DNA from: Lachnospiraceae bacterium
GTDB lineage: Bacteria > Bacillota > Clostridia > Lachnospirales > Lachnospiraceae
Assembly (NCBI GenBank): GCA_015057555.1
Contig: SVEC01000007.1
Span: 1 to 64,000 of the forward strand
Direction: 5' to 3'
DNA: 64,000 nt
Shown here piece after piece: positions 17,087-26,187 of this stretch. Made by a program: the position numbers and the translations under genes. Positions within the stretch are counted from its first letter, which is position 1; every line of letters starts with the position of its first letter. A model generated the notes under the pieces. The model saw only the letters and a program-made list of their open reading frames with translations, did not search any database and was not told where the DNA came from.

Positions 17087-18409
17087 ATGGATTTATTCGA
17101 GTATATGAGAGCCAACAGTGCTAAGGAGGAGTCACCCCTTGCTAAGAGGATGAGGCCTACCACCTTAGAGGAGATTGTTGGACAGGAGCATATTCTCGGA
17201 AGTGACAAATTGCTTTATAGAGTTATAAAGGCCGACAAGCTAAGCTCCATCATATTGTACGGTCCACCTGGAACGGGTAAGACAACTCTTGCAAAGGTTA
17301 TAGCAAATACCACAAGTGCTGCATTTAGAGAGTTAAATGCAACTACTTCAGGTAAAAAGGATATAGAGGAAGTTGTAAAAGAAGCGAAAGATAATCTTGG
17401 TATGTATGGTAAGAAAACTATACTTTTTGTTGATGAGATTCACAGGTTCAACAAAGCACAGCAGGATTATCTTCTTCCTTTTGTAGAGGATGGTACAGTA
17501 ATTTTAATTGGTGCCACTACGGAGAATCCATATTTTGAGGTTAATGGGGCATTGATATCCAGGTCCTCAATATTTAAGCTTAACCCACTTTCTAAGGAGA
17601 ATATTAAGCTTCTGATTAAAAGAGCAATTGAAGACAGTGAAAAGGGTATGGGAGCCTATGATGTAACAATAACCGATGAGGCGATAGATTTTCTTGCTGA
17701 TGTATCAGAGGGAGATGCAAGACATGCTCTAAATGCCATAGAATTAGGTGTTTTATCTACTGATAGGGATGAGGCAACAGGTAAGATTATTATTGATATA
17801 GCAGTGGCAGAGGAATGTATACAGCGTAGAAATCTAAGGTATGATAAGAGCGGAGATAATCACTATGATGTGATATCTGCTTTTATAAAGAGTATGAGAG
17901 GCTCAGACCCAGATGCGGCAACATATTATCTGGCTAAGATGTTATATGCAGGGGAAAGTGTTACCTTTATAGCTAGAAGAATTATGATATGTGCCAGTGA
18001 GGATGTGGGGAATGCAGACCCACAGGCTATAGTTGTGGCAACAGCCTGCGCTCAGGCAGTTGAGAGGGTTGGCATGCCGGAGGCGCAGATTATACTTTGT
18101 CAGGCAGCTACCTATGTGGCTTGTGCACCTAAGAGTAATTCTGTGGTAAATGCTATATTTTCAGCACTTGATGCAGTTAAGAATGTTGGTGATGCTCAGG
18201 TTCCACCACATCTTAGAGACGCACATTATTCTGGGGCAAAAAATTTGGGGAATGTAGGATACAAATATGCACATGATTATCCAAATCATTATGTAAAGCA
18301 GCAGTATTTACCAGATACATTAGTGGGACATCAATTCTATGTACCAGGGGATAATGGCTACGAGAAGGATATTAAGGATTGGTTTGGATACATTAAAAAA
18401 GATGATTAA
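17087..18409 (+). CDS. rarA: Replication-associated recombination protein A (AAA+ ATPase)
   Basis: 440 residues, typical RarA/MgsA/WRNIP1 length. Motifs: PLAKRMRPTTLEEIVGQEH, Walker A GPPGTGKTT, Walker B ILFVDEIHRFNKAQQD, sensor 1 IGATTENPYFEVN, and the C-terminal RIMICASEDVGNADPQA and VPPHLRDAHYSGAKNLG signatures. It acts as a tetramer at stalled replication forks and gaps. It follows the receiver-only gene by 18 bases. Confidence 0.97.
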   Translation: MDLFEYMRANSAKEESPLAKRMRPTTLEEIVGQEHILGSDKLLYRVIKADKLSSIILYGPPGTGKTTLAKVIANTTSAAFRELNATTSGKKDIEEVVKEAKDNLGMYGKKTILFVDEIHRFNKAQQDYLLPFVEDGTVILIGATTENPYFEVNGALISRSSIFKLNPLSKENIKLLIKRAIEDSEKGMGAYDVTITDEAIDFLADVSEGDARHALNAIELGVLSTDRDEATGKIIIDIAVAEECIQRRNLRYDKSGDNHYDVISAFIKSMRGSDPDAATYYLAKMLYAGESVTFIARRIMICASEDVGNADPQAIVVATACAQAVERVGMPEAQIILCQAATYVACAPKSNSVVNAIFSALDAVKNVGDAQVPPHLRDAHYSGAKNLGNVGYKYAHDYPNHYVKQQYLPDTLVGHQFYVPGDNGYEKDIKDWFGYIKKDD

Positions 18410-18448
18410 GATATTCTCTAGATTAGCAAATTCTTAAGAATATCTTAA
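18406..18448 (+). terminator. Possible terminator overlapping the rarA stop codon
   Basis: TTAAGATATTC pairs with GAATATCTTAA (11 bp) across a 21-base loop. It has no proper T-run, so function is uncertain. Confidence 0.35.
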
Positions 18449-18500
18449 TCATTTTATATATTTATATTTAATAAATTTAAGTTTACAATGTAGATAGTTT

Positions 18501-18514
18501 TGAAAACGTTAACA
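18501..18514. promoter_or_regulatory. Possible CcpA cre site in front of the MFP-ABC operon
   Basis: TGAAAACGTTAACA fits the Bacillus cre consensus TGWAANCGNTNWCA at every defined position. It lies just before the AAGGAG ribosome site of the first adaptor gene, where bound CcpA would act as a roadblock. A cre function is inferred from the motif only. Confidence 0.45.
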
Positions 18515-18529
18515 ATAAGGAGAAATGTT

Positions 18530-19930
18530 ATGAAGAAAAAAATCATAATTACAGTTATATCACTTTTGTTAGTAGCAGGTATATTGCTGAGTGCCTACTT
18601 TGTTTGGAAGGGAAAGAAGGAGAAATCGGCAGAAGGACTTTGCTATGTTGAATCTGTGTCTGTTATTACTGGCAATGGTATGACCTGGAACAATCGTTTT
18701 ATGGGTATAGTTGAGACACAGGAGATAACAAAGGTTACTAAGGATAGTGATAAGGTTGTTAAGGAGATATTTGTAAAGGAAGAGGATGAGGTTAAGGCTG
18801 GAGATAAGCTTTTTGAGTACGATACAGAGGAGATGACTCTTAAGGTTAGGCAGCTTGAGCTTGAGCTTTCTAGCTATTATAACAACATAAGCACTATGTA
18901 TAGTCAAATTGAAACCTTAGATGCTGAGAGAGAGCTTGCTCCTGCAGATCAAAAGATAGAATATACAAGTCAAATTCAGAATCTTCAGGCCCAGATTAAT
19001 CAGGTAAGCTACGATGCAAGTGCTAAGCAGCTTGAGATAGATAGACAATACGCTGCAATTAATAACTCAGTTGTGTATGCTCCGGTTGATGGTGTTGTTA
19101 GTAGTATCAACGATCAGGAATCTCAGGAAGATCCATACGCAAATGAATATTATGGTATGGGAAGTGGTGATTCTGATGCCTTTATTTCTATAATGGCAAT
19201 GGGTGATTTCCGCATAAAGGGTTCCGTAAGTGAGCTTAATGCATATAGTCTATATGAGGGTATGCCTGTTATTGTGCGCTCCAGAATCGATGATAGCGTT
19301 ATGTGGACGGGTACTATTTCTAAGGTGGATTTAGAACATCCGGAAGGTAATGAGGATATGTATTATTATAATCCTGGAGAGACTGCAACAAAGTACCCAT
19401 TCTACGTTCAAGTAGATGATTCAGAGGGAATGATGCTTGGTCAGCATATGTACATTGAGCTTGATTATGGACAGGGTGCTATGAAGGAAGGAATGTGGCT
19501 ATATGAGTCATATATTGTTGTTGAGGACTCAAATACTGGCTTTGTATGGGCCGAGGGAAAGGATGGCAAGCTAGAAAAGAGAGAAGTTAAGCTTGGTGAA
19601 TATGACTCTGATATGATGATGTATGAGATAGTAGCAGGCTTATCTAATTCTGATTACATTGCATTTCCAGAGGAGAACCTTAAGGAGGGTATGAAAACAA
19701 CTCATAATTATGAGGATATATCCATAGATGAGGAATACAATGAGGATTTTAATATAGATAATGTGGATACTCAGGAAGATATTTTCTACGAGGATGGTAT
19801 GTATTACGAGGAAGACAGCTTTGATGAAGAAAAAATTGATGAAATTCCTGAGGAAAATGTAGATCCAATAGCTGAACCTATGGGGGATAATACTACTACT
19901 GGCTATGGTGCCTTATATGAGGAGGCGTAG
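18530..19930 (+). CDS. HlyD/MacA-like membrane fusion protein (first adaptor)
   Basis: 466 residues from the ATG behind AAGGAG. An N-terminal anchor (KKKIIITVISLLLVAGILLSAYFVW) is followed by the first half of a biotinyl-lipoyl domain (VKEIFVKEEDEVKAGDKLFEYD), a short alpha-hairpin (~105-175), the second half (VYAPVDGVVSSIND) and beta-barrel segments. It ends in an acidic ~70-residue tail (EDISIDEEYNEDFNIDN...). As in MacA/YknX-type proteins, it should link the ABC permease to the outside surface. It opens a four-gene operon of adaptor, ATPase, second adaptor and permease. Confidence 0.88.
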   Translation: MKKKIIITVISLLLVAGILLSAYFVWKGKKEKSAEGLCYVESVSVITGNGMTWNNRFMGIVETQEITKVTKDSDKVVKEIFVKEEDEVKAGDKLFEYDTEEMTLKVRQLELELSSYYNNISTMYSQIETLDAERELAPADQKIEYTSQIQNLQAQINQVSYDASAKQLEIDRQYAAINNSVVYAPVDGVVSSINDQESQEDPYANEYYGMGSGDSDAFISIMAMGDFRIKGSVSELNAYSLYEGMPVIVRSRIDDSVMWTGTISKVDLEHPEGNEDMYYYNPGETATKYPFYVQVDDSEGMMLGQHMYIELDYGQGAMKEGMWLYESYIVVEDSNTGFVWAEGKDGKLEKREVKLGEYDSDMMMYEIVAGLSNSDYIAFPEENLKEGMKTTHNYEDISIDEEYNEDFNIDNVDTQEDIFYEDGMYYEEDSFDEEKIDEIPEENVDPIAEPMGDNTTTGYGALYEEA

Positions 19931-19932
19931 CG

Positions 19933-20637
19933 ATGTTATTGCAGTTAAAGAATATATATAAGAATTATTATCAAGGAAATATGGAAGTACCTGTTCTTAA
20001 GGATATAAACATATCTGTTGAGGAGGGGGAATATATTGCCATTATGGGTCCATCAGGCTCTGGAAAATCCACCCTGATGAATATTATTGGTTGTATAGAC
20101 ACACCTACCTCAGGAGAATATTTATTGGATGACAATATTATAAATAGCTATAAGGATAAGGAACTTTCAGATGTTAGAAATAAAAAGATAGGATTTGTAT
20201 TTCAGAACTTTAATCTTTTGCCACGACTATCTGCTATGGACAATGTTGCCCTACCATTGCAATATGCCAAGATACCTAAGAAAAAGAGAAAGGATATGTG
20301 TATAAAGGTACTTTCTATGGTGGGCTTAGAGGATAGAATGGACTTTAAACCTACACAGCTATCCGGTGGACAGAAGCAGAGAGTGGCTATAGCTAGAGCT
20401 ATGGTAAATAATCCTAGAATTCTTCTGGCGGACGAGCCTACAGGAGCTCTTGATTCTAAGTCTGGTAAACAGGTTATGGATTTGTTTGACAAGCTTCATG
20501 AGGAGGGCGTCACTATAATTATGATTACCCATGCTGATGAGATTGCAAATAGAGCAAAAAGAGTTGTCAAAATAATAGATGGAGAACTTCTTGAGGGTGA
20601 GACTGATTTGAGTCAGGAGGTGACAGAGGATGAGTAA
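19933..20637 (+). CDS. MacB-type ABC transporter ATP-binding protein
   Basis: 234 residues. Walker A GPSGSGKST, Q-loop VFQNFNLLPRL, signature LSGGQKQRVAIARA, Walker B ILLADEPTGALDSKSG and the switch ITHADE are all intact. The sequence is close in pattern to MacB/YknY ATPases. It lies two bases after the first adaptor and overlaps the second adaptor by 8 bases (ATGAGTAA), indicating tight translational coupling. It drives the FtsX-type permease two genes downstream. Confidence 0.96.
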   Translation: MLLQLKNIYKNYYQGNMEVPVLKDINISVEEGEYIAIMGPSGSGKSTLMNIIGCIDTPTSGEYLLDDNIINSYKDKELSDVRNKKIGFVFQNFNLLPRLSAMDNVALPLQYAKIPKKKRKDMCIKVLSMVGLEDRMDFKPTQLSGGQKQRVAIARAMVNNPRILLADEPTGALDSKSGKQVMDLFDKLHEEGVTIIMITHADEIANRAKRVVKIIDGELLEGETDLSQEVTEDE

Positions 20638-22024
20638 GTTAAAGAAAGTTCTGTTATTTCTGATTATATCAGTTGTTGTAGTTGTGGCTGCTTTTCTTAC
20701 AGTTTCTTTTCTCAAGAAAAAGAACAAGGATAGTAAGGTAGTAAGTGTTTATGCTGCATCCGAGATAGGTTATTATAATAATTACAACTATCAGGATATG
20801 TTGTATGGAAATGTTATGACTACAAATGAGCAAAGAGTATATGTAAATTCTAACCAATTGATAAGCGAAATCAAGGTAGAAGTAGGTGATGAGGTAAAGA
20901 TTGGAGATGTACTTCTTGTATATGATACAACAGCTCAAAGCTTACAGCTTCAGACATTAGCTACAGAGGTTGAACTTGCTAGAGTAGCTGTATTGGTTGC
21001 AGAGAGAGAGCTAGAGGAATTAAAAAATACAACTCCGATAGAAGAAACTACAGAGGCTCCTACTACAGTGGAACCTACAACTGAAGCGCCAACTACCACA
21101 GAGGCACCTACCACAGAGGCACCAATTGAGCCTGCTACACCTAGTGATGCAACTCCAGGTGATGCGACTACAGAGATACCTACTACTGAGGAAGCAACCA
21201 CAGAGGCACCTACTACAGAAACGCCCACCACAGAAGAACCGACTACAGAAGCTCCGGTAGATGAGGAAGCTACTGTTGGTGATGAAGTATTAGAAGAGGA
21301 AAAGACCTATACAGAAAAAGAGCTGAAACAGGCTATAAAAGACAAGGAAGCTGAGATAGTTCAGCTAGCTATTTCTTATCAAATTATGCAGGTTTCTTAT
21401 AGCATTATGGAATATCAGCTTGCCACCGGAGAGCTTATATGTACCTGTAATGGAGTTATTAGAGAGGTAAACGATCCTGAGGAGGCCATTGCAAATAATC
21501 AACCACTTATTGTGGTGGGACAAACTGAGGGATATATAGTAGAAACAGCCATAGGTGAGCTTAAGCTTGGTAAGGTTTCTGTAGGAGATACTGTTACCAT
21601 GATGTGCTATGATGATGGTATGACCTATACGGGAGTAATAAGTGATATTTCAGATATTCCATATGATGAAAACTATTATGGTCCTGGTGAGTCGTATTAT
21701 CCTATGACCGTATCTGTAATTGATGCAGAAAATCTTACTATGGGAATGTATATGGAGATGTATTTGGACAGTGATGGTTCAGGAGAAGAATCATTTTACA
21801 TGTCAGCTGCATTTATATTATATGAAAATGGTGGATATTATGTTTATAAGGATGTTGAAGGTGTATTAAAAAAATGTCCAGTATCCATAGGAAAGGTATC
21901 CTACGGAGAGTATGAGATTCTCAGTGGTATAAATCAGGATGATTATATAGCATTTCCTCATTCCTCTGATGTAGCAGATGATGTTAAAACTAAGATAGAG
22001 TCTGTAGACAAATTGTATAATTAG
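20630..22024 (+). CDS. Second membrane fusion protein with a Thr/Glu/Ala/Pro-rich hairpin insert
   Basis: 464 residues. N-terminal anchor (VLLFLIISVVVVVAAFLTVSFL), the first lipoyl half (SEIKVEVGDEVKIGDVLLVYD), a helix, then about 85 residues of repeats such as TTEAPTTE (roughly 135-220), a second helix (TEKELKQAIKDKEAEIVQLA), the second lipoyl half (GVIREVNDPEEAIANNQPL) and beta-barrel segments. The insert therefore sits at the tip of the hairpin, where other family members have a short turn. It may extend through the peptidoglycan. Same operon as the first adaptor, from which it differs strongly. Confidence 0.85.
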   Translation: MSKLKKVLLFLIISVVVVVAAFLTVSFLKKKNKDSKVVSVYAASEIGYYNNYNYQDMLYGNVMTTNEQRVYVNSNQLISEIKVEVGDEVKIGDVLLVYDTTAQSLQLQTLATEVELARVAVLVAERELEELKNTTPIEETTEAPTTVEPTTEAPTTTEAPTTEAPIEPATPSDATPGDATTEIPTTEEATTEAPTTETPTTEEPTTEAPVDEEATVGDEVLEEEKTYTEKELKQAIKDKEAEIVQLAISYQIMQVSYSIMEYQLATGELICTCNGVIREVNDPEEAIANNQPLIVVGQTEGYIVETAIGELKLGKVSVGDTVTMMCYDDGMTYTGVISDISDIPYDENYYGPGESYYPMTVSVIDAENLTMGMYMEMYLDSDGSGEESFYMSAAFILYENGGYYVYKDVEGVLKKCPVSIGKVSYGEYEILSGINQDDYIAFPHSSDVADDVKTKIESVDKLYN

Positions 22025-22041
22025 GAAAGGAAGGTATTCAT

Positions 22042-23310
22042 ATGTTAGAAAATATAAGATTATCATTTCAAGGTATATGGGCACATAAGATGCGTTCCTT
22101 TCTTACAATGCTTGGAATTATTATAGGAATTGCGTCAATTATAGCAATTGTATCAACTATAAAGGGTACCAACGATCAGATTAAAGAAAATCTTATAGGT
22201 TCAGGTGATAATATCGTAGAAGTGAGGATATTAGAGGGAGAGTGGAATTATATATCAGGAGAATCCGCCGCCCCGGGAAATCTACCTATGATTAATGAGG
22301 CTATAAAGGATGAGATACTTTCGGTGGAAGAAATCACTGCAGTTGCGTCCTATAGATGTGGCTCCATGTATGATGGAATAACCTATAATGGTGAAATGAT
22401 TAACGGAGCAACCTTTATAGGCGTGGATGAGGATTACTTCTCTGTAATGGGTTATAAGCTTACTAAGGGAAGAATGTTTGATAAAAAGGATAGAGATAAA
22501 TTTACTAAGGCTATTATAGTTGATAGCAATACTGCCAGTACTATATTTGGTAGTGAAAATCCTATAGGTAAAAACGTCGAGGTTAGGGGAGATGTCTTTG
22601 TTGTAGCCGGTGTGGTAGAAAAGACTAATGAGTATAAGCCTAAGGTGGAAAACATAGATGATTGGTTTACCTATTATTATGACGATTCTAGTGTTAAGAT
22701 TTTTGTAACAGATGTCCAGTGGCCTAATTTGTTTGGTTTTGATGAGCCTTACAATGTGGTTGTAAAGCCTGTAGACACTGAAGCTATGACCAATGCAGGC
22801 AAAAAAACAACAGAGATACTTAATTCTTACATTCCTACAAATGATGATGGAAGCGAATCTATGTATAAGTATAAAAGTGAGGATTTGCTGGAGAAGGCTA
22901 AGGAATTACAGGATTTAAGTTCATCAACCAGCAAGCAGCTTATATGGATTGCAAGTATTTCATTGATTGTTGGTGGTATAGGTGTTATGAATATAATGCT
23001 GGTATCTGTAACAGAAAGAACTAGGGAAATTGGTCTCAAAAAGGCCTTAGGTGCTAGAAGAAAGATGATATTGGCGCAATTTCTTACAGAGGCAGCTGTG
23101 CTTACTAGCTTAGGAGGTATATTAGGAGTTGGTGTAGGTATTGGACTGGCCTATCTTATTTCTGATATTGCCGCTGTGCCAGTAGCTATCAGTGGAAGTG
23201 CCATAATAATTTCTGTTGTGTTTTCTATGGTGATAGGTATAATATTTGGATTAATACCATCCATAAAAGCAGCAAATCTTAATCCTATAGATGCATTAAG
23301 ATACGAATAA
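22042..23310 (+). CDS. MacB-like ABC transporter permease (FtsX domain)
   Basis: 422 residues. The N-terminal segment (LSFQGIWAHKMRSFLTMLGIIIGIASIIAIVSTIKGTN) is followed by a ~220-residue MacB-type extracytoplasmic domain. Three C-terminal membrane segments surround MLVSVTERTREIGLKKALGARRKMI and the tail ends IKAANLNPIDALRYE, all typical of the MacB/YknZ family. With the upstream ATPase and the two adaptors it should form a Gram-positive MacAB-like exporter. The substrate may be a peptide or toxin (unknown). Confidence 0.95.
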   Translation: MLENIRLSFQGIWAHKMRSFLTMLGIIIGIASIIAIVSTIKGTNDQIKENLIGSGDNIVEVRILEGEWNYISGESAAPGNLPMINEAIKDEILSVEEITAVASYRCGSMYDGITYNGEMINGATFIGVDEDYFSVMGYKLTKGRMFDKKDRDKFTKAIIVDSNTASTIFGSENPIGKNVEVRGDVFVVAGVVEKTNEYKPKVENIDDWFTYYYDDSSVKIFVTDVQWPNLFGFDEPYNVVVKPVDTEAMTNAGKKTTEILNSYIPTNDDGSESMYKYKSEDLLEKAKELQDLSSSTSKQLIWIASISLIVGGIGVMNIMLVSVTERTREIGLKKALGARRKMILAQFLTEAAVLTSLGGILGVGVGIGLAYLISDIAAVPVAISGSAIIISVVFSMVIGIIFGLIPSIKAANLNPIDALRYE

Positions 23311-23331
23311 AATTATATTGGGAGTATTGAT

Positions 23332-23604
23332 ATGAGTGGAGATAAATACATTAAGAAAATATCTAGTAATAAGCTATTTCGTTTTATGGCATGGGTTGCC
23401 CTTGTAATAATAGTGGGATTAGTGATTGCTACCATAATTACAGGACTAACAGGAAGTAAATATTTTCTAGGATTTTTAATTCTTAGTATGATTGCACCAG
23501 TCTTTGTGTATGCTGTACTTACTATAGGAAGGGTATTATATAATGCTACACATGGTAGCAACCCTGAAGGGGATATTGAAGAAGAAAAGATAATTAATAA
23601 ATAG
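23332..23604 (+). CDS. Small two-segment membrane protein
   Basis: 90 residues with two hydrophobic segments (FMAWVALVIIVGLVIATIITG and FLGFLILSMIAPVFVYAVLTIG) and a charged C-terminal tail. The family is not recognised. It begins 22 bases after the exporter permease with a GGGAG site and probably belongs to that operon, but the role is unknown. Confidence 0.7.
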   Translation: MSGDKYIKKISSNKLFRFMAWVALVIIVGLVIATIITGLTGSKYFLGFLILSMIAPVFVYAVLTIGRVLYNATHGSNPEGDIEEEKIINK

Positions 23605-23624
23605 TCTATTAATAAAATAAAATA

Positions 23625-23653
23625 TTGAAATAATAGTCATATTTTGATATACT
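23625..23653 (+). promoter_or_regulatory. Promoter of the SEC-C gene and helicase
   Basis: TTGAAA, 17-base spacer, TATACT, about 55 bases before the SEC-C start codon. Confidence 0.65.
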
Positions 23654-23709
23654 TTGTGCTAGTGTAAAAATCATTAAACAAATTGATAAGCAAACAGGAG
23701 ATTATTATT

Positions 23710-24210
23710 ATGAGTTTATTAAAAGAGTGGCGTGACTACGCATATGGACTTGATGACAGAACACCAGAGGGAGAGAAGTTCTGGCTTGATTATTTCCAGA
23801 GGGAAAAGGCTATTTATGAGCAGATTCTTGCTGAGGAAAAGGCCGTAACTGGTACAGTTAAGGAGCTTTCTGAGAAATATGATATGTCAATCCAGTATAT
23901 GATTGGCTTCCTTGATGGTATAGAGGATAGTCTTATCGTTAAGAATAATGTTGAGGAATTGACTGAGGATTCAAAGGTTTCACTTGCATATGATACAGAG
24001 AAGCTTTATATGAATATGGTTGATTGTAATGCGGAGTGGTTATATACACTTCCACAGTGGGATACTCTTATTAATGAGGAGAGAAGAAAAGAGCTTTACA
24101 AGATTCAGAAGTCATCTAAGACAGTTGTTAAGCCACCAAAGGTATTTCCTAATGATCCATGTCCTTGTGGCTCAGGCAAGAAGTATAAAAAGTGCTGTGG
24201 CGCTAACTAA
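23710..24210 (+). CDS. SEC-C metal-binding domain protein
   Basis: 166 residues from the ATG behind CAGGAG. The first ~130 residues are helical and acidic and resemble stand-alone SEC-C proteins of Clostridia ([11 protein letters not shown], then [25 protein letters not shown]). The C-terminus is a zinc-binding SEC-C motif, [18 protein letters not shown], as at the end of SecA. Function beyond zinc and possible ribosome or translocase contact is unknown. It is followed 21 bases later by a UvrD-like helicase. Confidence 0.88.
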   Translation: MSLLKEWRDYAYGLDDRTPEGEKFWLDYFQREKAIYEQILAEEKAVTGTVKELSEKYDMSIQYMIGFLDGIEDSLIVKNNVEELTEDSKVSLAYDTEKLYMNMVDCNAEWLYTLPQWDTLINEERRKELYKIQKSSKTVVKPPKVFPNDPCPCGSGKKYKKCCGAN

Positions 24211-24231
24211 TCGTTAAAAAAGGAGACTTGT

Positions 24232-26043
24232 ATGAGATTTAGCAAAGAGCAGTCCGTTGCAATTATGCATACAGATGGACCTATGATGGTTATCGCTGGT
24301 CCCGGCTCTGGCAAGACAACAGTCATTACAAGAAGAATAAAATATCTTATAGAATCTGCGGGAGTTTCTCCCGCAGATATTTTAGTAATAACCTTTACAA
24401 AAGCAGCTGCTTTAGAGATGGAGCAGAGATTCAAGGCCATAACATCTGGCGAAAATTATCAGGTTCGATTCGGAACCTTTCATTCTATATTTTTTTGGAT
24501 TATCAAAAGAGCATATAATCTAAGTAATTCCAGTGTAATAAGTGAATACGATAAGCGTATGTTGATGGATAGCATCATTAAAGCCATGTCCCTAGACTAT
24601 GATAACAGAGATGATATAATTTCATCAGTATTGTCCCAGATAAGTCTGGTAAAATGCAATATGATTGATGTGGAGAATTACTATAGTACGGATATGCCGG
24701 AAAATCAGTTTAGAGAAATATACAAGCGTCTTGAAAATGAGATGAAGCGACTTGGTAAGATTGATTTCGATGATATGATGGTAATGTGCTATGATTTGCT
24801 TTTAAAGAGACCGGATATCCTTGAGCAGCTCCATAATATATTTAAATATATATTGGTGGATGAGTTCCAGGATAGTAATAAGCTACAGTATGAGATATTA
24901 AAGCTTTTAGGTAAGCCTGCTGAAAATGTATTTATAGTAGGTGATGATGACCAGTCTGTCTATGGCTTTAGAGGAGCTAAGCCAGAGATAATGCAGGCCT
25001 TTACCAAGGACTTTAATAATGTGAAAATTACATATCTAAGCGAGAATTACAGATGTGGCAAGAATATTTCTCAGGCATCAATCAAGGTTATAAGTGAGAA
25101 TAGTAATCGCTTTAAGAAAAAGTTAACCTCTGCCGGTAAAACAGACGGTCTAGTTAAAATACTTTATCCTATGGATGCTAGAGATGAAAGCTTGTTAATA
25201 GTTAAAAGTATTAAGGAGCATTTTAATAAGGGCATCCCTTATGAAAAGCAGGCAGTTATTTATAGAACCAACAATGAGCCTAGAATGCTTGTTTATAAAT
25301 TAAATGAGTTTAATGTACCATTTACCATTAGTGATAATATGCCTAATATCTTTGAACACTTTGTGATTAAGAATGTTTTAGATTATATAAATATAGCATT
25401 GGGGGATAAAAGTAGGAGCACTTTTCTTAGAATAATGAATAAGCCAAGCAGATATATTAGCAGGGACATACTGTGGGAGGAGCAGGTTGATATCAATAAG
25501 CTTTTCCGTAGATTATCTGGTAAGGAATATGTAATAGAGCATTTATCCAAACTTGAAGCTGATTTAAAGCTTATAGCTAAAATGAAGCCATACGCAGCTC
25601 TTAATTTTATTAGGAAAGCAGTGGGGTATGATAGCTATATAAAGGATTACTGTGAATATCGTCAGCTTGACTCAGTTGAATTTTATGATTTGTTAGATAC
25701 CTTTGCTGGACTTATTCAGGATATGAATAGCTTTGGAGAGATGTTTGAGTATATTGATAACTATGCTGAAATTATAAGTCGACAGCAGTATCAGGATAAG
25801 TTTGGAGTGAAGCTAATGACTATGCATAGCTCTAAGGGTCTCGAGTTTGATGTGGTGCACATTATAGAGGCGGTGGACGGAATTACTCCTTATAAAAAGG
25901 CAAAGACTAAAGCTGAAAAGGAAGAGGAGCGTAGAATGTTCTATGTGGCTATGACTAGAGCCAAGGAGGAACTGTATATCTATTGTCCAAGGACAGTGCT
26001 GGGCAAGGAAAAAAAGGCGAGCCCTTTTACAAAACTAATATAA
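24232..26043 (+). CDS. UvrD/PcrA-like superfamily 1 DNA helicase
   Basis: 603 residues. SF1A motifs in order: Q-motif region FSKEQSVAI, Walker A AGPGSGKTTVITRRI, Ia VITFTKAAALEMEQRF, II VDEFQDSN, III VGDDDQSVYGFRGAKP, IV VIYRTNNEPRML, V LMTMHSSKGLEFDVV and VI RRMFYVAMTRAKEELYI. It is shorter than PcrA (about 720-740 residues) and ends soon after motif VI, so it is probably a paralogue rather than the housekeeping PcrA. A 3'-5' helicase role in repair is expected. Confidence 0.92.
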   Translation: MRFSKEQSVAIMHTDGPMMVIAGPGSGKTTVITRRIKYLIESAGVSPADILVITFTKAAALEMEQRFKAITSGENYQVRFGTFHSIFFWIIKRAYNLSNSSVISEYDKRMLMDSIIKAMSLDYDNRDDIISSVLSQISLVKCNMIDVENYYSTDMPENQFREIYKRLENEMKRLGKIDFDDMMVMCYDLLLKRPDILEQLHNIFKYILVDEFQDSNKLQYEILKLLGKPAENVFIVGDDDQSVYGFRGAKPEIMQAFTKDFNNVKITYLSENYRCGKNISQASIKVISENSNRFKKKLTSAGKTDGLVKILYPMDARDESLLIVKSIKEHFNKGIPYEKQAVIYRTNNEPRMLVYKLNEFNVPFTISDNMPNIFEHFVIKNVLDYINIALGDKSRSTFLRIMNKPSRYISRDILWEEQVDINKLFRRLSGKEYVIEHLSKLEADLKLIAKMKPYAALNFIRKAVGYDSYIKDYCEYRQLDSVEFYDLLDTFAGLIQDMNSFGEMFEYIDNYAEIISRQQYQDKFGVKLMTMHSSKGLEFDVVHIIEAVDGITPYKKAKTKAEKEEERRMFYVAMTRAKEELYIYCPRTVLGKEKKASPFTKLI

Positions 26044-26169
26044 AAATGACCAGGTATCTACTTTATTGGCCGGCCTGCCTAGGGTCGGTCCACGCTGACA
26101 CTACGGACGGTCAGCTTAGTCCCGACCACTGTCGCGGCCGGAATTTAGAGTTTATGCCTGGTCATTTTT
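26042..26169. ncRNA. GC-rich, highly structured intergenic element (RNA or expanded terminator)
   Basis: A perfect 13-bp outer stem (AAAAATGACCAGG with CCTGGTCATTTTT, extended by three more pairs) encloses ~96 bases that are far richer in G+C than the surroundings (52 of 74 bases over 26068-26141 by my count). Inner helices: GGCCG/CGGCC, GGTCGG/CCGACC and GCTGAC/GTCAGC, all nested, giving a long rod. A T-run follows the outer stem and an A-run precedes it, so it could terminate both the helicase and the facing DUF1292 gene. It has no ORF and matches no RNA family that I recognise. Confidence 0.45.
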
Positions 26170-26187
26170 TATTATTTTGTATATTAA

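Noticed and set aside
20950-21231. Minus-strand ORF rich in Ser/Val/Gly opposite the TEAP insert
   Set aside because: It is the low-complexity shadow of the plus-strand repeats, with no ribosome site or promoter.
21030-21300. Repeats in the adaptor gene as a CRISPR array
   Set aside because: The repeats are short, in frame and encode TTEAP units inside a continuous protein; there are no unique spacers.
24463-24479. GGTTCGATTCGGAACC as a tRNA T-arm
   Set aside because: It lies within the helicase coding frame and no acceptor, D or anticodon arm surrounds it.
26068-26141. HDV-like ribozyme fold starting at GGCCGGCC
   Set aside because: The start resembles HDV, but I cannot form the nested pseudoknot: the helices I find are all nested, and no second helix pairs after the putative P1 strand.
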